Origin: Heracleum sosnowskyi | Lineage: Eukaryota; Streptophyta; Magnoliopsida; Apiales; Apiaceae | NCBI GenBank assembly: GCA_030848705.1 | Contig: CM061243.1 | Span: 113,546,674 to 113,610,673 of the forward strand | Direction of reading: 5' to 3' | DNA length: 64,000 nucleotides | Shown here: in pieces, positions 9,374 through 21,616 of the stretch | How positions within the stretch are numbered: position 1 is the first letter of the stretch | How the letters are laid out: every line of letters begins with the position of its first letter | Translations under genes and position numbers: made by a program | Notes under the pieces: model-generated | What the model was told of the DNA's origin: nothing | Databases searched by the model: none | Seen by the model: the letters and a program-made list of their open reading frames with translations, nothing else

Positions 9374-10765
9374 CAATAATTTTTTTATATACAATTGTAA
9401 TATAACTATTATTAAATTATTGATTTTTAATTTTTAATCTTGGATATATGTATGTAGATGAATTTTAAACTTTTAAAGGTTTATCATCTAATCGAATGAT
9501 ATGCAATGTGTCCCCAGAAACTTTAGACAATAAGACTTTAATGTTTGAAAATAAACTTCCTGAACTTCAAGCGCACGTGAGAGAAAAGACGACATTAAAA
9601 CTAAGAAAATAGAATTTTTAAGTAAAGTAAAAAAATTTACAACAAAATCTAAACGAAAAGAAAATTATATAATTAATAATTAATACAAATAGAAATCCAA
9701 ATGGTATAAAATCAAGTAAAAAGTACAATTCTAACATCCAACATCAATATAATTTAATTATTTTTTTTTAAAAAAAAATAAGTAAAAAAGGATTTAATAA
9801 GTTTTTTTGCAAATGAATATGTGTAAATATAAATATTAAGAATCTTAACATTCAAAATAAATACACAATAATTAAACTTAAATCAAAACTAAAAATATAG
9901 TAGAAACTAAAAACTTTCAAGTTAAAAAGTAAATCAGTTAAATCAAATAGATAATATTTGACAAAAAAAAATTAAAGGGATAATAACCACCGTTCATAAT
10001 TTAAAGAGATATTCTATTTGTGAAAGAGAAATGACAAAATTCTTAAATAAATGAAATTGAAGAAAATAAAATAATAATTTAAAAGTCATGTGAAATCTTT
10101 ACATTAGATCTCTAGTTATATTTTAAGTTAAAAGTCATTAAATATAATTGTCATTCCAAATTCATGACTTTTTGAATAACAATCTACTTTTAAAGAGTTG
10201 TTAAAAATTTAAATTGAACACCTTACTTTTAATGACTTTTTAAAAGTTGTTAAAAGTCTTAATTCAATAACACCATACTTTTAGATACTATTTAAAAGTT
10301 AGAATTGAATAACACATGATTTTTAAAATCTTAAAAGTCATTAAAAGTTGGTATTGAATACCACCCCTAGATATTATAAAATAAACATAATTTAAAATGA
10401 TATTCCGAAATTTGAAATCTTCAAATAATATATTAATTACGTGAATATTAAGATCAAACTCAGAGAAGTACTCGATTCTCACTGTATGTCAAAGATGGAA
10501 TAATTTTTCATATGGTGAAAAGAATAAAATAAAAAATACTTTCTATTTGTGTCATAATGATGATCCACCCTTTTCTTTTCTTCCACCCGAAAACAGAAAT
10601 TCGGTTAACATTTTTCTATGAGGCCAGAAAAAACGGTTAACATAACTTCTCTAAATATCTTCAATTTTTCAATCCCTAATTGTTTTAAAAAAAAATATTT
10701 TATCGATTATCTAAAACAAATTGATTAATCCCTGCTAAATTTTGAATTTGTAAATTAACTAATTA
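9374..10765. other. AT-rich non-coding stretch
   Basis: No ORF of note. From about 10090 to 10370 there are many degenerate repeats of the word TTAAAAGT and its complement, sometimes beside GAATAACAC, which looks like an old decayed repeat or MITE. I could not find termini or target duplications. Confidence 0.5.
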
Positions 10766-11122
10766 CTAGCCTATAACCCGTGCAAGGCACGTGCCTTAAA
10801 AAATAATAAACTAAAAAAATTTAATGTGAACGAAAAATATTAAAATAAAATAAAAATTAATATGATAAATTATAAAATAAGAAACTTAAATATTAATTGG
10901 AACGTAAAAAAAATTAAAAAATATTAAATATTAATAATAAAGACATATAGAAAATCTAACATGTTTTAATTAAAAAAAATAATTGCCCATGATATTTTTA
11001 GATGTGTTTTAATTATATTACTTGTATTTATTAAGTATTCCTTTTTGGATTATTCGTAACATGTTTTAATTAAAAAAAAGTAATTTCCCGTGATATTTTT
11101 AGAAGTGTTTTAATTATATTAC

Positions 11123-11395
11123 GAGTAAATTGCAAATTTGTGGCCGAACTTAACCTCATTTTGCATTTTGGTGGCCGAACTTTCAAATTTGCAATATGGT
11201 GGCCAGACATTACTTTTATTTTTCAAAAATGTGGCTAAAGGCCACCTTTTTGAAAAAAAAGTTCTACAAAAAGTGGCTCTTAGCCACCTTTTTGAAGACT
11301 AAAAGCAATATCTGGCCACCAAATTGCAAATTTGAAAGTCTGGCCACCAAAATGCTAACGCGGGTAAAGTCCATCCACCATTTTGCAATTTACTC
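11123..11395. mobile_element. Mutator-type MITE with 9-bp target duplication
   Basis: The ends are inverted (GAGTAAATTGCAAA at left, TTTGCAATTTACTC at right) and the element is flanked on both sides by the 9-bp duplication TTATATTAC (11114-11122 and 11396-11404). The inside is largely palindromic, with repeated GTGGCC/GGCCAC words, so the whole 273 bp can fold back. A 9-bp TSD is typical of the Mutator superfamily. No transposase. Confidence 0.85.
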
Positions 11396-11842
11396 TTATA
11401 TTACTTGTATTTATTAAAAAAATACGTTGACATGTTAAAATAAGTAAGTTTTTTTAATAAGGACAAATAGGAAAGCTAACATGTTTTAATTAAAAAAAAG
11501 TAACTACCTATAATATTTTTAGATGTGTTTGATAAGTGGATTTTATATCCACTTGGAATGCTTAGAAACCGGCTTAAATTGGTGGAATTGACCTCAAGTA
11601 TGTGGTAAGTGTGATATGTTCTAGTGTTTTAATGCAGGTGAACTAGTTGGAAGTACCAAGCATGATTTCAGGTCTAAATGGTGGGTTCTAAGTCCTAGGA
11701 TTGGAGTTGAAGATAGCAAGAAAAATGGAAGACCCTTGGAAGCACTTGGAGGACCTTTCAAAACTCTTGGAAGCACTTGGGGCACCTTGGAGGAACTTAG
11801 GAATCCGTTTGGAGGCTGTTTGGAGTCCATGGGCAGGACCCT

Positions 11843-12045
11843 GGCGCGCGGGCGCGCGGCCAGGCGCGCGGGCGCGCGGCCTTGGCAGTCATCAGGCGCG
11901 CGGGCGCGGATCAAACGCGCGGGCGCGCGCGCGAGGCAGAAACGGAGCACGCGGGGGCGCAGCTAGCGTGCGGGGGCGCGCGGGGGAGGATTCAGGACGT
12001 GCGGGCGCGCGCCTAGGGCGCGCGCCTAGGGCGCGGCCGCCTGGC
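11843..12045. repeat. GCGC-rich imperfect tandem array inside the solo LTR
   Basis: Units such as GGCGCGCGGGCGCGCGGCC recur with small changes for about 200 bp, starting about 280 bp upstream of the TATA box and ending about 80 bp before it. The array is a strong CpG island within AT-rich DNA. Repeat expansion within U3 is the simplest explanation. Confidence 0.75.
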
Positions 12046-12124
12046 AAAATTCTCGGAAATTTTCCTGATTTCGATTTTTAATTGGAAATATGGAAATATC
12101 TTGCTGAAAAAGCCTCCTGGAGTT

Positions 12125-12132
12125 TATATAAA
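12125..12132 (+). promoter_or_regulatory. TATA box of the solo LTR
   Basis: TATATAAA just downstream of the GC-rich array, the expected LTR promoter position. Confidence 0.5.
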
Positions 12133-15100
12133 CACAACCCTTCACCAATAATCACCACCTATTCCCAGCAACACATAGAGAGAGAGCCTAGATACGGAGA
12201 TTCGAGTTTGACGAAGGATTCCTACGCGCGTGACAAGCAACGGAGTTCTAGATCTACTTTTCTTTTGTATTTTTCTTGGCGATACTCTTGGATGCTTTTG
12301 GGATTTGTTTTCTCAACTCTATTACTTTAGTATCCATATTATTCGAATCTTGTTCATTATCATGTTTTCATCAAATCCCATGGTGACGAGCGGTTCGATT
12401 ATGAACTAATCGTTATCGTGGGATTCTATCGGATTTATTTATGCAGTTTAGTATCTTGATGCTTTAAAGATCTGTGTGTGATGTATATTAATTGATATCC
12501 TCGTATGGTTAAGCTTAATTGATAGATGCGTCGCGAACATCTAATCTGTTAATCTCTTGTGAAACGAGAGTGGATCTTGAGATTTAGAACTTGCCATGCT
12601 AGTATAGGTTCATAATTGTTTATCAATATGATTCGTAGTATAAGATGAAAATACTTATATTGCCCTGTGTGATCTTTATGGATAACTAGTTCCTCAACCG
12701 TTATGTTTTCAAATTCTATAGACGTATAGGGTCTAAACATAATTGGTGTCTATTCATCTTCTATCTCTTTTGTGGATGTATGGGTAGTTTGATATACGTA
12801 TGCCGACAGGTAGCGTGTATTTGATTCGTGTTATCCGATCAGATATCATAACAATTGCATATAGTGATTAAAGGTGTCAGATCTAAGCAAAGTATTTAAT
12901 GAAGTTAGGATCCCATGTTTTCTCTGCATAAGTAATTCGATTCCAATTCTTGTTAGTTAATTAATTCTTAGTTTATAAATTGCTTCATAGTTAATCTTAG
13001 TTATTCAAAACCCTATCTTGTTAATTGTCTTAGCAGTGAATAAAAACCATACATTGTTGCATAGGTACAAGACTATAACAACCTAAACCAGTCTCTGTGG
13101 GAACGAACTTAATTTTATTCTATATTACTTGTGACCGCGTACGCTTGCGTGAATTAGTGCGAACAGTGTTTTAATTATATTAATTGTATTTGTTAAAAAA
13201 ATACGTTCACTTGTTAAAATATGTAAGTTTTTTTTAAATAATTAAAAGTACTAAAATAAGTTTTAAAATACATAAGTAAGGGTTGCACTTGATATTTTTG
13301 GAAAAGAGAGATTTTAGTGATAACAAATATAAAAGGTAATATATTTTAATTTAAATGTAACTGCCCGTGATATTTTTGGAAAAGAAGTAGATTTTGTTAG
13401 AAAAAAAATATTTTAATTATAAAAGACAATCAACTAGTTAATATTTTTATATTTTTATATTATTTTATTATTTATTAAATAGAGTATTAAAATAGATTTT
13501 AAAATAAATAAGTAAGGATTGCACCTCATATTTTTGGAAAATAGATATTTTAGTGATAACAAATATAAAAGATATTATGTTTTAATTTAATGGTAATTGT
13601 CGTTATATTTTTGGAAAATGAGTAGATTTTGTTAGATTTTTTTTAATTATAAAAGGCAATCAGTTAGTTACTATTTTTATATTATTTTATTATTTAATAA
13701 ATAAAGTATTAAAAAGATTTGATTTGTAGTAGCTTTCGTTATCTAAAAAGAAAGAAGTATAGCAGTGTATCCTAAATTTAAACAAATTAGATCCCACATT
13801 TCCATTTTTTTGATTAGATTTCAATATTATTTGATTTTTATGTAGTAAAATATAGTGAAATATTAATGTAGAATAAAACTTTCCCGAATTTTGATTATAT
13901 TATTAATTTATTAATTAGAAAAAGTACCGAAAACCAAAAACCGACCGTTAACCGAAATTGGGGCTTTAATAATAACTAGCCTATAACCCGTGCGATGCAC
14001 GGGGGCTAAGTAATCTTATATATATATTTTTTTAATTGTTAACATTTTTCTTTAAATAATTTTCTTTTATCAAATATAGGTAATTTTTGTTTTATTTCCA
14101 ATTCATAATTATTTTATTTTTTCTTTAATTTCATTATTTCCAAAAGAATTTTTAATAATTTTTTTAATTAGTTTGTTAATGTTGATGTTAAGAAGAATTT
14201 AATTGAAGTAAAGTCTAATAGTTTTTCAGCATAGCTCTGCTCGTTCATATTATGAATTAATCGATTTATGTTATTTTAAAACATGTTAATATCTTTTTAA
14301 ATATACAATAGTTTAAAGAAGTAGGCATTGAATTGTAAAAGTCAAAATAATTTTTTTATTGTAGAGACCACTCTTTTTTCCTCTTAAATTGAAAGTTTAA
14401 CACTAATTTTAGAAAAATAACAAATATTATGTTTTAACCTTCTGTAATAATATTTTGTATGAAATGTTGTTTTCTGTGTCTGTTTGTAGTAAGAATTTAT
14501 TAATTTTGTTTTTGAATTCATTAGTTTAAAAAGAGAGTTTTTAACAATTATTCTAATTATTAGAAATATTTTTTCTTTGTATTAATTGAATTGTTAAAAG
14601 AAGTGTTTCACGTTACATTTGTAGGTTTTGCCGTTTCAAATAACATATGAGCTTGTAAAGGGTAATTGGAATACCCACAATGAGAAACTCTGAAGTACAC
14701 TACTACTAATAACATTAAACTACTCATAGAGTACTTGACACCTCCCAAAACGCGGAAAGGTGATGATCAGCCATAGTCAATATCTATATTTCTTGGAGAA
14801 ACAGTTGGTAATCTGTGAATACTTTGACATCATTTTAGCAAGAATCATGCAAGGTTTATATTCAAAATGTCTATGCTACAACTTAAACATGCCAAAAGAA
14901 TGGCTTTGAATCATAGTCACTAACCAAGTTCAATGTATGAAAAGTAGATAACTGCACACTTGCGTCATCTTTAAAAATTAACATGTTCTCCCATTAATAC
15001 TTCTCTTTTAGAAACAGAGTTTTGCTGACATCGACTCTGACTTTATTCTAAGTACCTTATAGTCCTGGTAGATGCTACATATACAACTTCGGTCTCTCTC

Positions 15101-15670
15101 TTGACTGCAATTGTGCACAGGACATTAGATACATATACTTTAAAATGAGCTCAGAATATGCCAAACTTGCATGTCATGCTTATAATAGTGTGATCCTGGA
15201 CATTTTTTGGTATGTATTTTTATAAATATGGACACTTTTGTTCTTAACATTCTTCAAGCAAAAATTCAAGCACACTTTATCCTGCATCCATTGTATAAAG
15301 CGCTAACTACTCGGTAGCTGAGATACACAACTCTTTCTTGACCTTTGTCCTGCTCCAATGCATTCTCACTTTGATATCGTTTACTAATTCATATCTCTGT
15401 AATTATAATTTTCAAACGTAACTAAAAATAAATCACAAGATAGTCTGAAACTCATGGAAAGAAATGCCTAACAACATATCATGTACCTTAGTGTATAGAG
15501 GTTCATAGGGTTTTTGATATTGCGAAGTATTGTTCTCTCCTCAGATAACCTTGATTCTAACTCATCATGATGGTTTTGCGTATCAAGAAAACACCATAAT
15601 AAGCATTATAATTATACAATAAACCATGAGCCTACTTTAAACAATCTTTCAATTCAAACATTCAAGATCT

Positions 15671-15804
15671 CTACAATGAGCATTGACCAATAAGAGAATG
15701 TTTCAACTAATATAAGTTTGTCATCGCTAAAAAATATCTACAATGAGCATTGATCCAATAAGAGAATGTTTCAACTAATATAGGTTTATCATCGCTAAAT
15801 GTAT
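15671..15804. repeat. Two tandem copies of a 67-bp unit
   Basis: CTACAATGAGCATTGA begins copies at 15671 and 15738. Both continue through AGAGAATGTTTCAACTAA to CATCGCTAAA with a few differences. Confidence 0.8.
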
Positions 15805-17796
15805 GCCACATAAATAGCAAACCAAAATATGTTTCAAAGCCTCGATACGCTTTGTAAAAAATGGTATCAAAGTCTCCACAATATCAGAATGCTTCCTACT
15901 ATGTTTTGAAACTTATTTTACATAAACTGCCAAAATAATATTTAGTAAAAAATCAACCAAACAGTATAACTGAAACATGTTTGTAGAAGTAATGGTAGAA
16001 ATTAGAATAGACCTTGAGATCAGGGACAACTCGATCTTCTTTCCTGAGGTTTTCAGAACGTACTTATTTCTGTTAATGATGATGATGGCATCATTTAAGC
16101 TGTCAGCCTAAGTATAAGAAAGACATCTAAATTCAAGAATAATTAAAGGAGCGTACAATATATAGCTAAATTCAAATTCTTTTGAATAGATCCTAATAAG
16201 TCACTCCACTGACCCTTAGAGTTTTAATAATTAGTCAATCTTGACGTTAACACTTTCTTAATACCTTCTCTAAAATCTCATCTTGGGTGAGCATGCAGTG
16301 AAAAACGTCAAGTCCTTAATTGGCTCGACTTTGTAGCCAATGTGTCTACCTATTCCAATGTTCTCCAATGTTAACATTATGATATTTTTTTAACAAAAAT
16401 TGAAAATATTAATATGATTAAATTGTATGATGTTAGACAATCAAATATAAGTATAATACATTCAATGTGTATGTTGTTAAGGTTAAGCATGTAAGAAAAA
16501 GGTAGTCAAATTAGATTGACAAATCCAAAGTTTTTGTACCTGCCCAACTTCTATTTAAGTCTGAAACATCCTTGCAGCAGTGCCGCCTGTTGTAAAAATC
16601 AAAGCTCAGCAACCTATGAGTTGAATGAAATACTTCATTAAAATTTATTCTGGGAATTTCAGAATAATTATACCCTATTTTGGGAATAATGGGCATCAGC
16701 CAAAGAGAAAATCAGCAGTTTCTTGAAAACTCGCTTCGTATATGAAACTTTGAGTATTCAAAGATGCTTTTGTTATTCCCAATAAGACGGCTCGGTAACA
16801 GATCGCTTCTTCCAAAGAACGCCCCATTCGTTCCGCCCGTAACAATCCAATTAATTCTCCGGGTCAACATTAGTATAATATATCTACCATCTGTGATGGG
16901 CTTGTTTTATATCGCAAAACTCAAATGTTTACAAACCCACCATAATTTTGGTGGGGGTGGCTGGAATAGAATCTGAATATCCATTACATACAGTGAGAAT
17001 ACGACAACAATAATCTGTTGGTAGTTCCTGGCCTGGTTTCACTTTCTTTACGGTTAATTTTGTTTATGCAATTTCCATATACATGTAGTCATGTTCTTTT
17101 TGTGTTTTTGAAAATTTGTATCATATTATCAACTGTTCCTTTACTTTATATCTGAACTAATGAGATTAATATTTTCTCTTCCCTTGATTTAATAAAATCT
17201 TTGCTATAGTAAAAATCTTACTTGAAGAGCATCCCAGAAATTCAGATAATTATGACATAGAAGCTAAATAGAAATTGCCAAGTAGTTATTGTGTAGAAAT
17301 TGTATTTCCTTGATTTTATTTGATGTATAGATTGTATATTATATAGCTGAGTATGTGCATAATTACAGGAGAGATTTACAATTCTAATAAATCAAATCAA
17401 AAAGAAAAATAGCTATGAGTTGCATGTACCATGTAAATTTGTTCTAATTAAGAAAGGAAACTTGTAAGTCCCTGCAAAATATTGTTCCAGGTTGACAACA
17501 AAACTGTATAACATGCCAAGACCCAAGATATACAAACTTGTATATCTTGTTCAAATACTGATTAGTATTAGAAGAAAGTACCTTATAGAATTTGGAGCTC
17601 ATTAACATGTCAAAAATTCCAAAAATTGACCAAATATTGATTACTTGGTAGAGTACTTGGGCTCCCATCCTTGTTTCCTAGCAAGTCTTTGAATTGTATA
17701 ACAGAGCTTTCCTAAAAGAAAAGAAATAATTATTACTTCTTTGATTGTGTCTACACATTCCTTCAACTTATGCGAGTATTTAATTGTAACTAACCT

Positions 17797-17857
17797 GCAT
17801 ATCCTAAAAATTATGAGCTAGTTTCCCCCTCTTTTTGACCATGTCCATGACCTCCTG
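17797..17857 (-). pseudogene. Possible captured exon (unidentified gene)
   Basis: On the minus strand a pyrimidine-rich TTTCACAG precedes it and GTTAGT follows. It reads QEVMDMVKKRGKLAHNF before an in-frame TAG. The preceding candidate exon (18742-18795) ends in phase with it. I do not recognise the gene, and the splice sites are by eye only. Confidence 0.3.
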
Positions 17858-18081
17858 CCTGTGAAATATATGAAATAACAATACCACTTCGAATCCAAAA
17901 GGATGAAAGAAATAAAATTTATCAAAATAACACATTCCCTTTAGATCAATGTAGAAGAAAGAAAGAGCCAAAACATATAAAACACAAAAGAGAGAGGAAG
18001 ATAACCTAGACAATGGATTTTTATCGCACCTTAAAACGGACGGACCACAGAGTTTTTTCTTTAAGTTTCGCTACTGAGCTG

Positions 18082-18240
18082 CTAGAAACTCCTATAGTTG
18101 CAAGCATTAACTGAATCATCAAATTGGTATCATACAAAATAGATGTGCATAAAACAAATAGCTAGAAACTCCTACAGTAGCAAGCATTAACTCAATCAGA
18201 AAATTGGCATCATACAGAATAAATGTGGATGCAAGGGACT
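18082..18240. repeat. Tandem duplication of an 80-bp unit
   Basis: GCTAGAAACTCCTA starts copies at 18082 and 18162, each with GCAAGCATTAACT and CATACA. A weaker third copy begins near 18330 (AAAACTCCTACAATTGCAAG). Confidence 0.75.
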
Positions 18241-18529
18241 ATTGTAATGTTATAAACTCGATAAAAAACAGAGAATGTAAGTATTATACAAACAAAATTC
18301 CAATATCAAACACAACTAAAACAAATAGATAAAACTCCTACAATTGCAAGCATTCACTCAATCCGCAAAGCATGAACACAATCAGAAAATTAAGCATAAA
18401 CTCATATAACTGCCAAGTGAACAGAGAAGCACATTCCTTGCAACCGGAGAAGATTATGTTCAAAGAAAATTCAGGGTACCAATAGATCCTTGTATTTTAG
18501 GGGTTGCAATTTTTAAAATTTAATGACCG

Positions 18530-18700
18530 TAAATTGACTCCATTACATAAAAATTAACCAAACTTAAGATTCATGACAAAGCAAGTAAACAAATCTTATA
18601 TTCTTAACCGTAACTTGACTCCATTACATAAAAATTAAACAAACTAAGGAATCAGAGTGTGATACCAACTTATAGTACAAAGCAAGTAAATATATTTGTG
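18530..18700. repeat. Imperfect tandem duplication, about 77-bp period
   Basis: TTGACTCCATTACATAAAAA occurs near 18535 and 18612. In both copies it is followed by ATTAA, CAAACT and then CAAAGCAAGTAAA. Confidence 0.7.
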
Positions 18701-18741
18701 ATGTAATAGTTTAATATATATAAGAAAAGTCGTTACCTAGG

Positions 18742-18795
18742 ATCTTTAAAGTCACGAAGAAGAAATTGGATGTGAACAACAGGAAAAAATTTCCT
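18742..18795 (-). pseudogene. Possible captured exon (unidentified gene)
   Basis: On the minus strand it lies between TTGCAG and GTAACG and reads KFFPVVHIQFLLRDFKDPR, a plausible protein segment of mixed composition. Splicing to 17797-17857 keeps the frame (AG plus G gives Arg). No family recognised. Confidence 0.3.
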
Positions 18796-18885
18796 GCAAC
18801 CAAAGATAAAATAGTTAATATCATAACCCAAGAATCATGCAACATCTAATATAAGTTATAAACAAAATTGGGGGAAACATGACAC

Positions 18886-19297
18886 ACATGCGATGAATAG
18901 GAGCTCACAAACACAAAAACAATCACGCATTAATACACACAATGTAGTAGTATTTATTACAATTACGAATAAGAAGACCCATGAGTAGATTCTCTTACAT
19001 TAACATAAATGTAGTTTTATATATAGGTAGTCTTATAGAATTTACACAATGTGCTTGTAATTAAAATTCAACATTGTGCTTGAAATAGCTCGAGATAAAA
19101 ACTTATCTCAAAGAAACATTGATTCCATCAAATTATATCTCTTTGCTTTATCCAATTTATTTTTAATTAAACACTGTATCTTCCGCGCAATTTAATTTTA
19201 ATTATAACTGGTCCCAAGTATGACCAGTGGATTTTCCGGTGAAAGAGCAGAGGAACAGACTGCGTAGGCTACAAAGAGGATGGGTAAGCAAGACTGC
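18886..19297. repeat. Tandem duplication, first copy (412 bp)
   Basis: The block runs from ACATGCGATGAATAGGAGCT to GGGTAAGCAAGACTGC. The second copy begins directly at 19298 and is split at 19579 by the Athila insertion, resuming at 29682 and ending near 29787. The first copy has about 16 extra bases (ATATATAGGTAGTCTT near 19020) and 7 extra near 19245. Confidence 0.9.
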
Positions 19298-19854
19298 ACA
19301 TGCGATGAATAGGAGCTCACAAACACAAAAACAATCACGCATTAATACACACAATGTAGTAGTATTTATTACAATTACGAATAAGAAGACCCATGAGTAG
19401 ATTCTCTTACATTAACATAAAGGTAGTTTTATAGAATTTACACAATGTGCTTGTAATTAAAATTCAACATTGTGCTTGAAATAGCTCGAGATAAAAACTT
19501 ATCTCAAAGAATCATTGATTCCATCAAATTCTATCTCTTTGCTTTATCCAATTTAATTTTAATTAAACACTGTATCTTCTGATAGAATATATTTTATATA
19601 TATTTTAGAGGATTTTATTCCCACATTTATGGTGTTTTTGCGAATAATCGTGTCGGTTTAATAAGTTTTATTGGAGTTTATTGCAGGAAATAAATATTTG
19701 ACAAGTTGAAAGAAATCGAGCATTGTTCAATGATTTGGGTGATTTTTAGTTCGAGGAATTAATTTGGTGAATTTACAAGAAGAAATAAAGGAATTTTGGG
19801 TCGTGTTAAGCATTTTTTGGAGTGAAATAAAGTGAAGTCCAGGGGCTTCGAGGC

Positions 19855-20145
19855 GCTATGGCGCAATAGAAGGCGCAGCAGCGCTCTATTAGTACTGTCC
19901 CAGGCGAGCAGGAATTAATATTCCAGGGAGAAAAAGGCGCTACAGCGCTATTAATAGCGCAAGGGCGCGCAACACGCATTCTGGGACAGCGCAGGAGCTC
20001 AAGTTGTAGCGCAGCTGTGCGACAGTAACCAGCGCAACAGCGCGAGAATTAGGCGCAGGAGCGCGGTGGCTTGGGTGATGCGCATCACTGTCATGCGCAA
20101 CAGCGCTTTCCTGACAGAGTTAGAGCGCAGTCCTGTCCCTGTGCG
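19855..20145. repeat. GCGC/AGCGC dispersed motif array in Athila LTR U3
   Basis: Words such as GGCGCTA, GGCGCAGCAGCGC, TAGCGC and GCGCAACAGCGC recur about every 10-20 bp through 290 bp upstream of the TATA box. The 3' LTR has the same array at 28461-28751. Confidence 0.8.
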
Positions 20146-20254
20146 CTAGAGTTTGTAAAAAATCAGTTTTATTTTATTCCTATTTCTATTATAAGTGTAA
20201 TATATATTAGTTGGGCCTAATTTATTTGGGTCAACTAATTACTTCTTTTAGGAC

Positions 20255-20261
20255 TATAAAA
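20255..20261 (+). promoter_or_regulatory. TATA box of Athila LTR
   Basis: TATAAAA in the context GGACTATAAAAAGAC, downstream of the GCGC array. The same sequence is present in the 3' LTR. Confidence 0.5.
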
Positions 20262-21073
20262 AGACAACTAGGTTATTTATTTTGGGGATCGAAAAACATA
20301 TTTTTCTAGAGATACAATTAACATTCATCTTTTAGGGATTTCTTGGAGATCAATTACTTTCTTCCAAGATTTGAGATTAAAGGTTTATTTTCTATACTCT
20401 TTTAATTATGTTTTATTCTATTTCTTTTGATTCTTGTTTTGTTAATTCAATTATGCGTAACTAAATCTTAAATCTGAGGATTGGGTAGTATTCCTTGGTT
20501 ATCATGTGTGTTTGATTATTTGTGATGTTCTTGCTTGCTGATCTGTTATTGAGGGCTTAATACAATTAGGGGAGTCATGAACCTTTGATTGGATTTTAGG
20601 AATTGTAACGATTTGGAAGAGGAGTTGCATTTTTAGTACATGATTTAACGGACATAACTCGAATATTTGATTGGAAAGTTAATAGGAGGGTTGTGAGACT
20701 TATAATTCTTGGAGCGTAATAATTTATGATTGTACTTTGATTGTATCACGGAAGTGACAATTAAGGTGTAGTTGTAAATATTATATTGTGTCTTGGAAGG
20801 GAACAATATAACCTTAGAAGAATTGTTTTCAGCAGATTAAGAACGTAGATATCACAAAAATATTGAATGTGTATTGATACCAAGTGAAGAACCCCAGTTC
20901 TTGGATTGTTTTCTCATATATTTTATTCTCGATTAATAATTAGTTTAATTTAGTTTAAAAACAAACCAAACATTCTTTACACACTTCTAAATTGTGAGAA
21001 ATATAATACTTGAACTTGATTCTACAAATTAGTCCTTCCCTGCGAACGAACAACAAAAATAGCACCAACAAAT

Positions 21074-21090
21074 TGGCGCCGCTGCCGGGG
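21074..21090 (+). other. Primer binding site of Athila element
   Basis: TGGCGCCGCTGCCGGGG three bases after the LTR end. It would pair with a tRNA 3' end ending in GGCGCCA (tRNA-Asp type is usual in this lineage; inference). Confidence 0.85.
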
Positions 21091-21181
21091 AAGGCAGTAT
21101 AATTGAGTTTAAGTTAATTGTTTCTTATTGTTTAGATTTTAATTGTTTCCACAAGTTGTTTTGTTAGTGATTTTCAGGTGT

Positions 21182-21616
21182 ATGCGACGTTCATCTTGCG
21201 TTAGAAAATTGGAATTTGACCCTGAAATCGAGCGTACTTTGAGAAAGCTAAGAAAAGAGAAAGCTAAGATGGGAGAGCCAGAACCACATGCAGTTGTTAA
21301 TGTGGATGAGACTTCGATTTGGGACCATGAGACACCAAATCCCGCTAATTGCATGTATAAAACTCCACAGATTGGTGCGGCCCAGTTCAACATTAATCCG
21401 AGTTTAATTCAGATGATCAGCAATCAAGCTTTTGAAGGTGATATTGAGCTAGAGGACCCACACAGACATCTTGAGCGTTTCGTGCAGATGTGTGGATCAT
21501 TCAGAATTAATGGTGTTACGAGCGATCAGGCTCGCCTTCATATGTTTCCCTATTCTATTAAGGGAAGAGCTTTGGAATGGTTTCAGCAACTTCCAAACGC
21601 TACGGTTGCTACATGA
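21182..21616 (+). pseudogene. Athila gag, 5' part
   Basis: The ATG at 21182 (MRRSSCVRKLEFDP) is preferred over the in-frame one at 21143 because it opens a typical basic start. The conserved gag segment FSFRINGV-like/ARLHMFPYSIKGRALEWF is visible as HMFPYSIKGRALEWFQQLP near the end. TGA at 21614-21616 stops the frame; the next codons (EGLSTAFLSKYYP) continue the same gag frame. The lesion is probably Trp TGG to TGA. Gag is the structural protein packaging the RNA. Confidence 0.85.

Larger units (their letters stand above)
11530..13165 (+). repeat. Solo LTR (1,636 bp), gypsy-like
   Basis: Starts TGATAAGTGG, ends GTGCGAACA, and is flanked by the exact 5-bp duplication GTGTT (11525-11529, 13166-13170). 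No second LTR or internal region follows, so this is the product of LTR-LTR recombination. The end GACCGCGTACGCTTGCG resembles LTR ends of Tat/Retand-type plant gypsy elements. A TATA box lies at 12125-12132. The segment 11843-12045 is a dense GCGCGC array unlike the AT-rich surroundings. ORFs predicted across it are composition artefacts. Confidence 0.85.
10766..13975 (-). mobile_element. Helitron-derived unit, 3' terminus at left
   Basis: Read on the minus strand, the unit ends with GCACGGGTTATAGGCTAG followed by T, the plant Helitron 3' pattern (hairpin, then CTAG before T). The inside consists of repeated 60-70 bp blocks containing ACATGTTTTAATT and GTGATATTTTTAG (10950-11110, 11460-11530, 13170-13640). 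These are interrupted by a MITE and a solo LTR. Its 5' end is unclear; it may be fused with or nested against the next Helitron at 13976. Confidence 0.55.
14004..18885. other. Non-coding Helitron interior
   Basis: AT-rich, no long ORF. Several tandem duplications lie here (15671-15804, 18082-18240, 18530-18700). Short minus-strand segments bounded by AG and GT look like exons (17797-17857 and 18742-18795). About 14600-17000 shows a mixed composition that could be old captured gene DNA, but I recognise no protein. Confidence 0.4.
19580..21070 (+). repeat. 5' LTR of Athila element
   Basis: Starts TGATAGAATA and ends ACCAACA. It contains a GCGC-rich motif array (19855-20145) and a TATA box TATAAAA at 20255-20261. 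Differences from the 3' LTR seen by eye: near 19696 (A vs C), in the GCGC array (G vs A; T vs C), and five bases before the end (G vs C). Confidence 0.95.

Noticed and set aside
11701..12081. ORF of 126 codons, Arg/Ala/Gly-rich, and overlapping ORFs in other frames
   Set aside because: It lies in the GCGC array of the solo LTR; stop-free frames result from the CG-rich repeats.
16764..16976. Plus-strand ORF of 70 codons
   Set aside because: No family resemblance, no neighbours, and within a decayed Helitron interior; length expected by chance.
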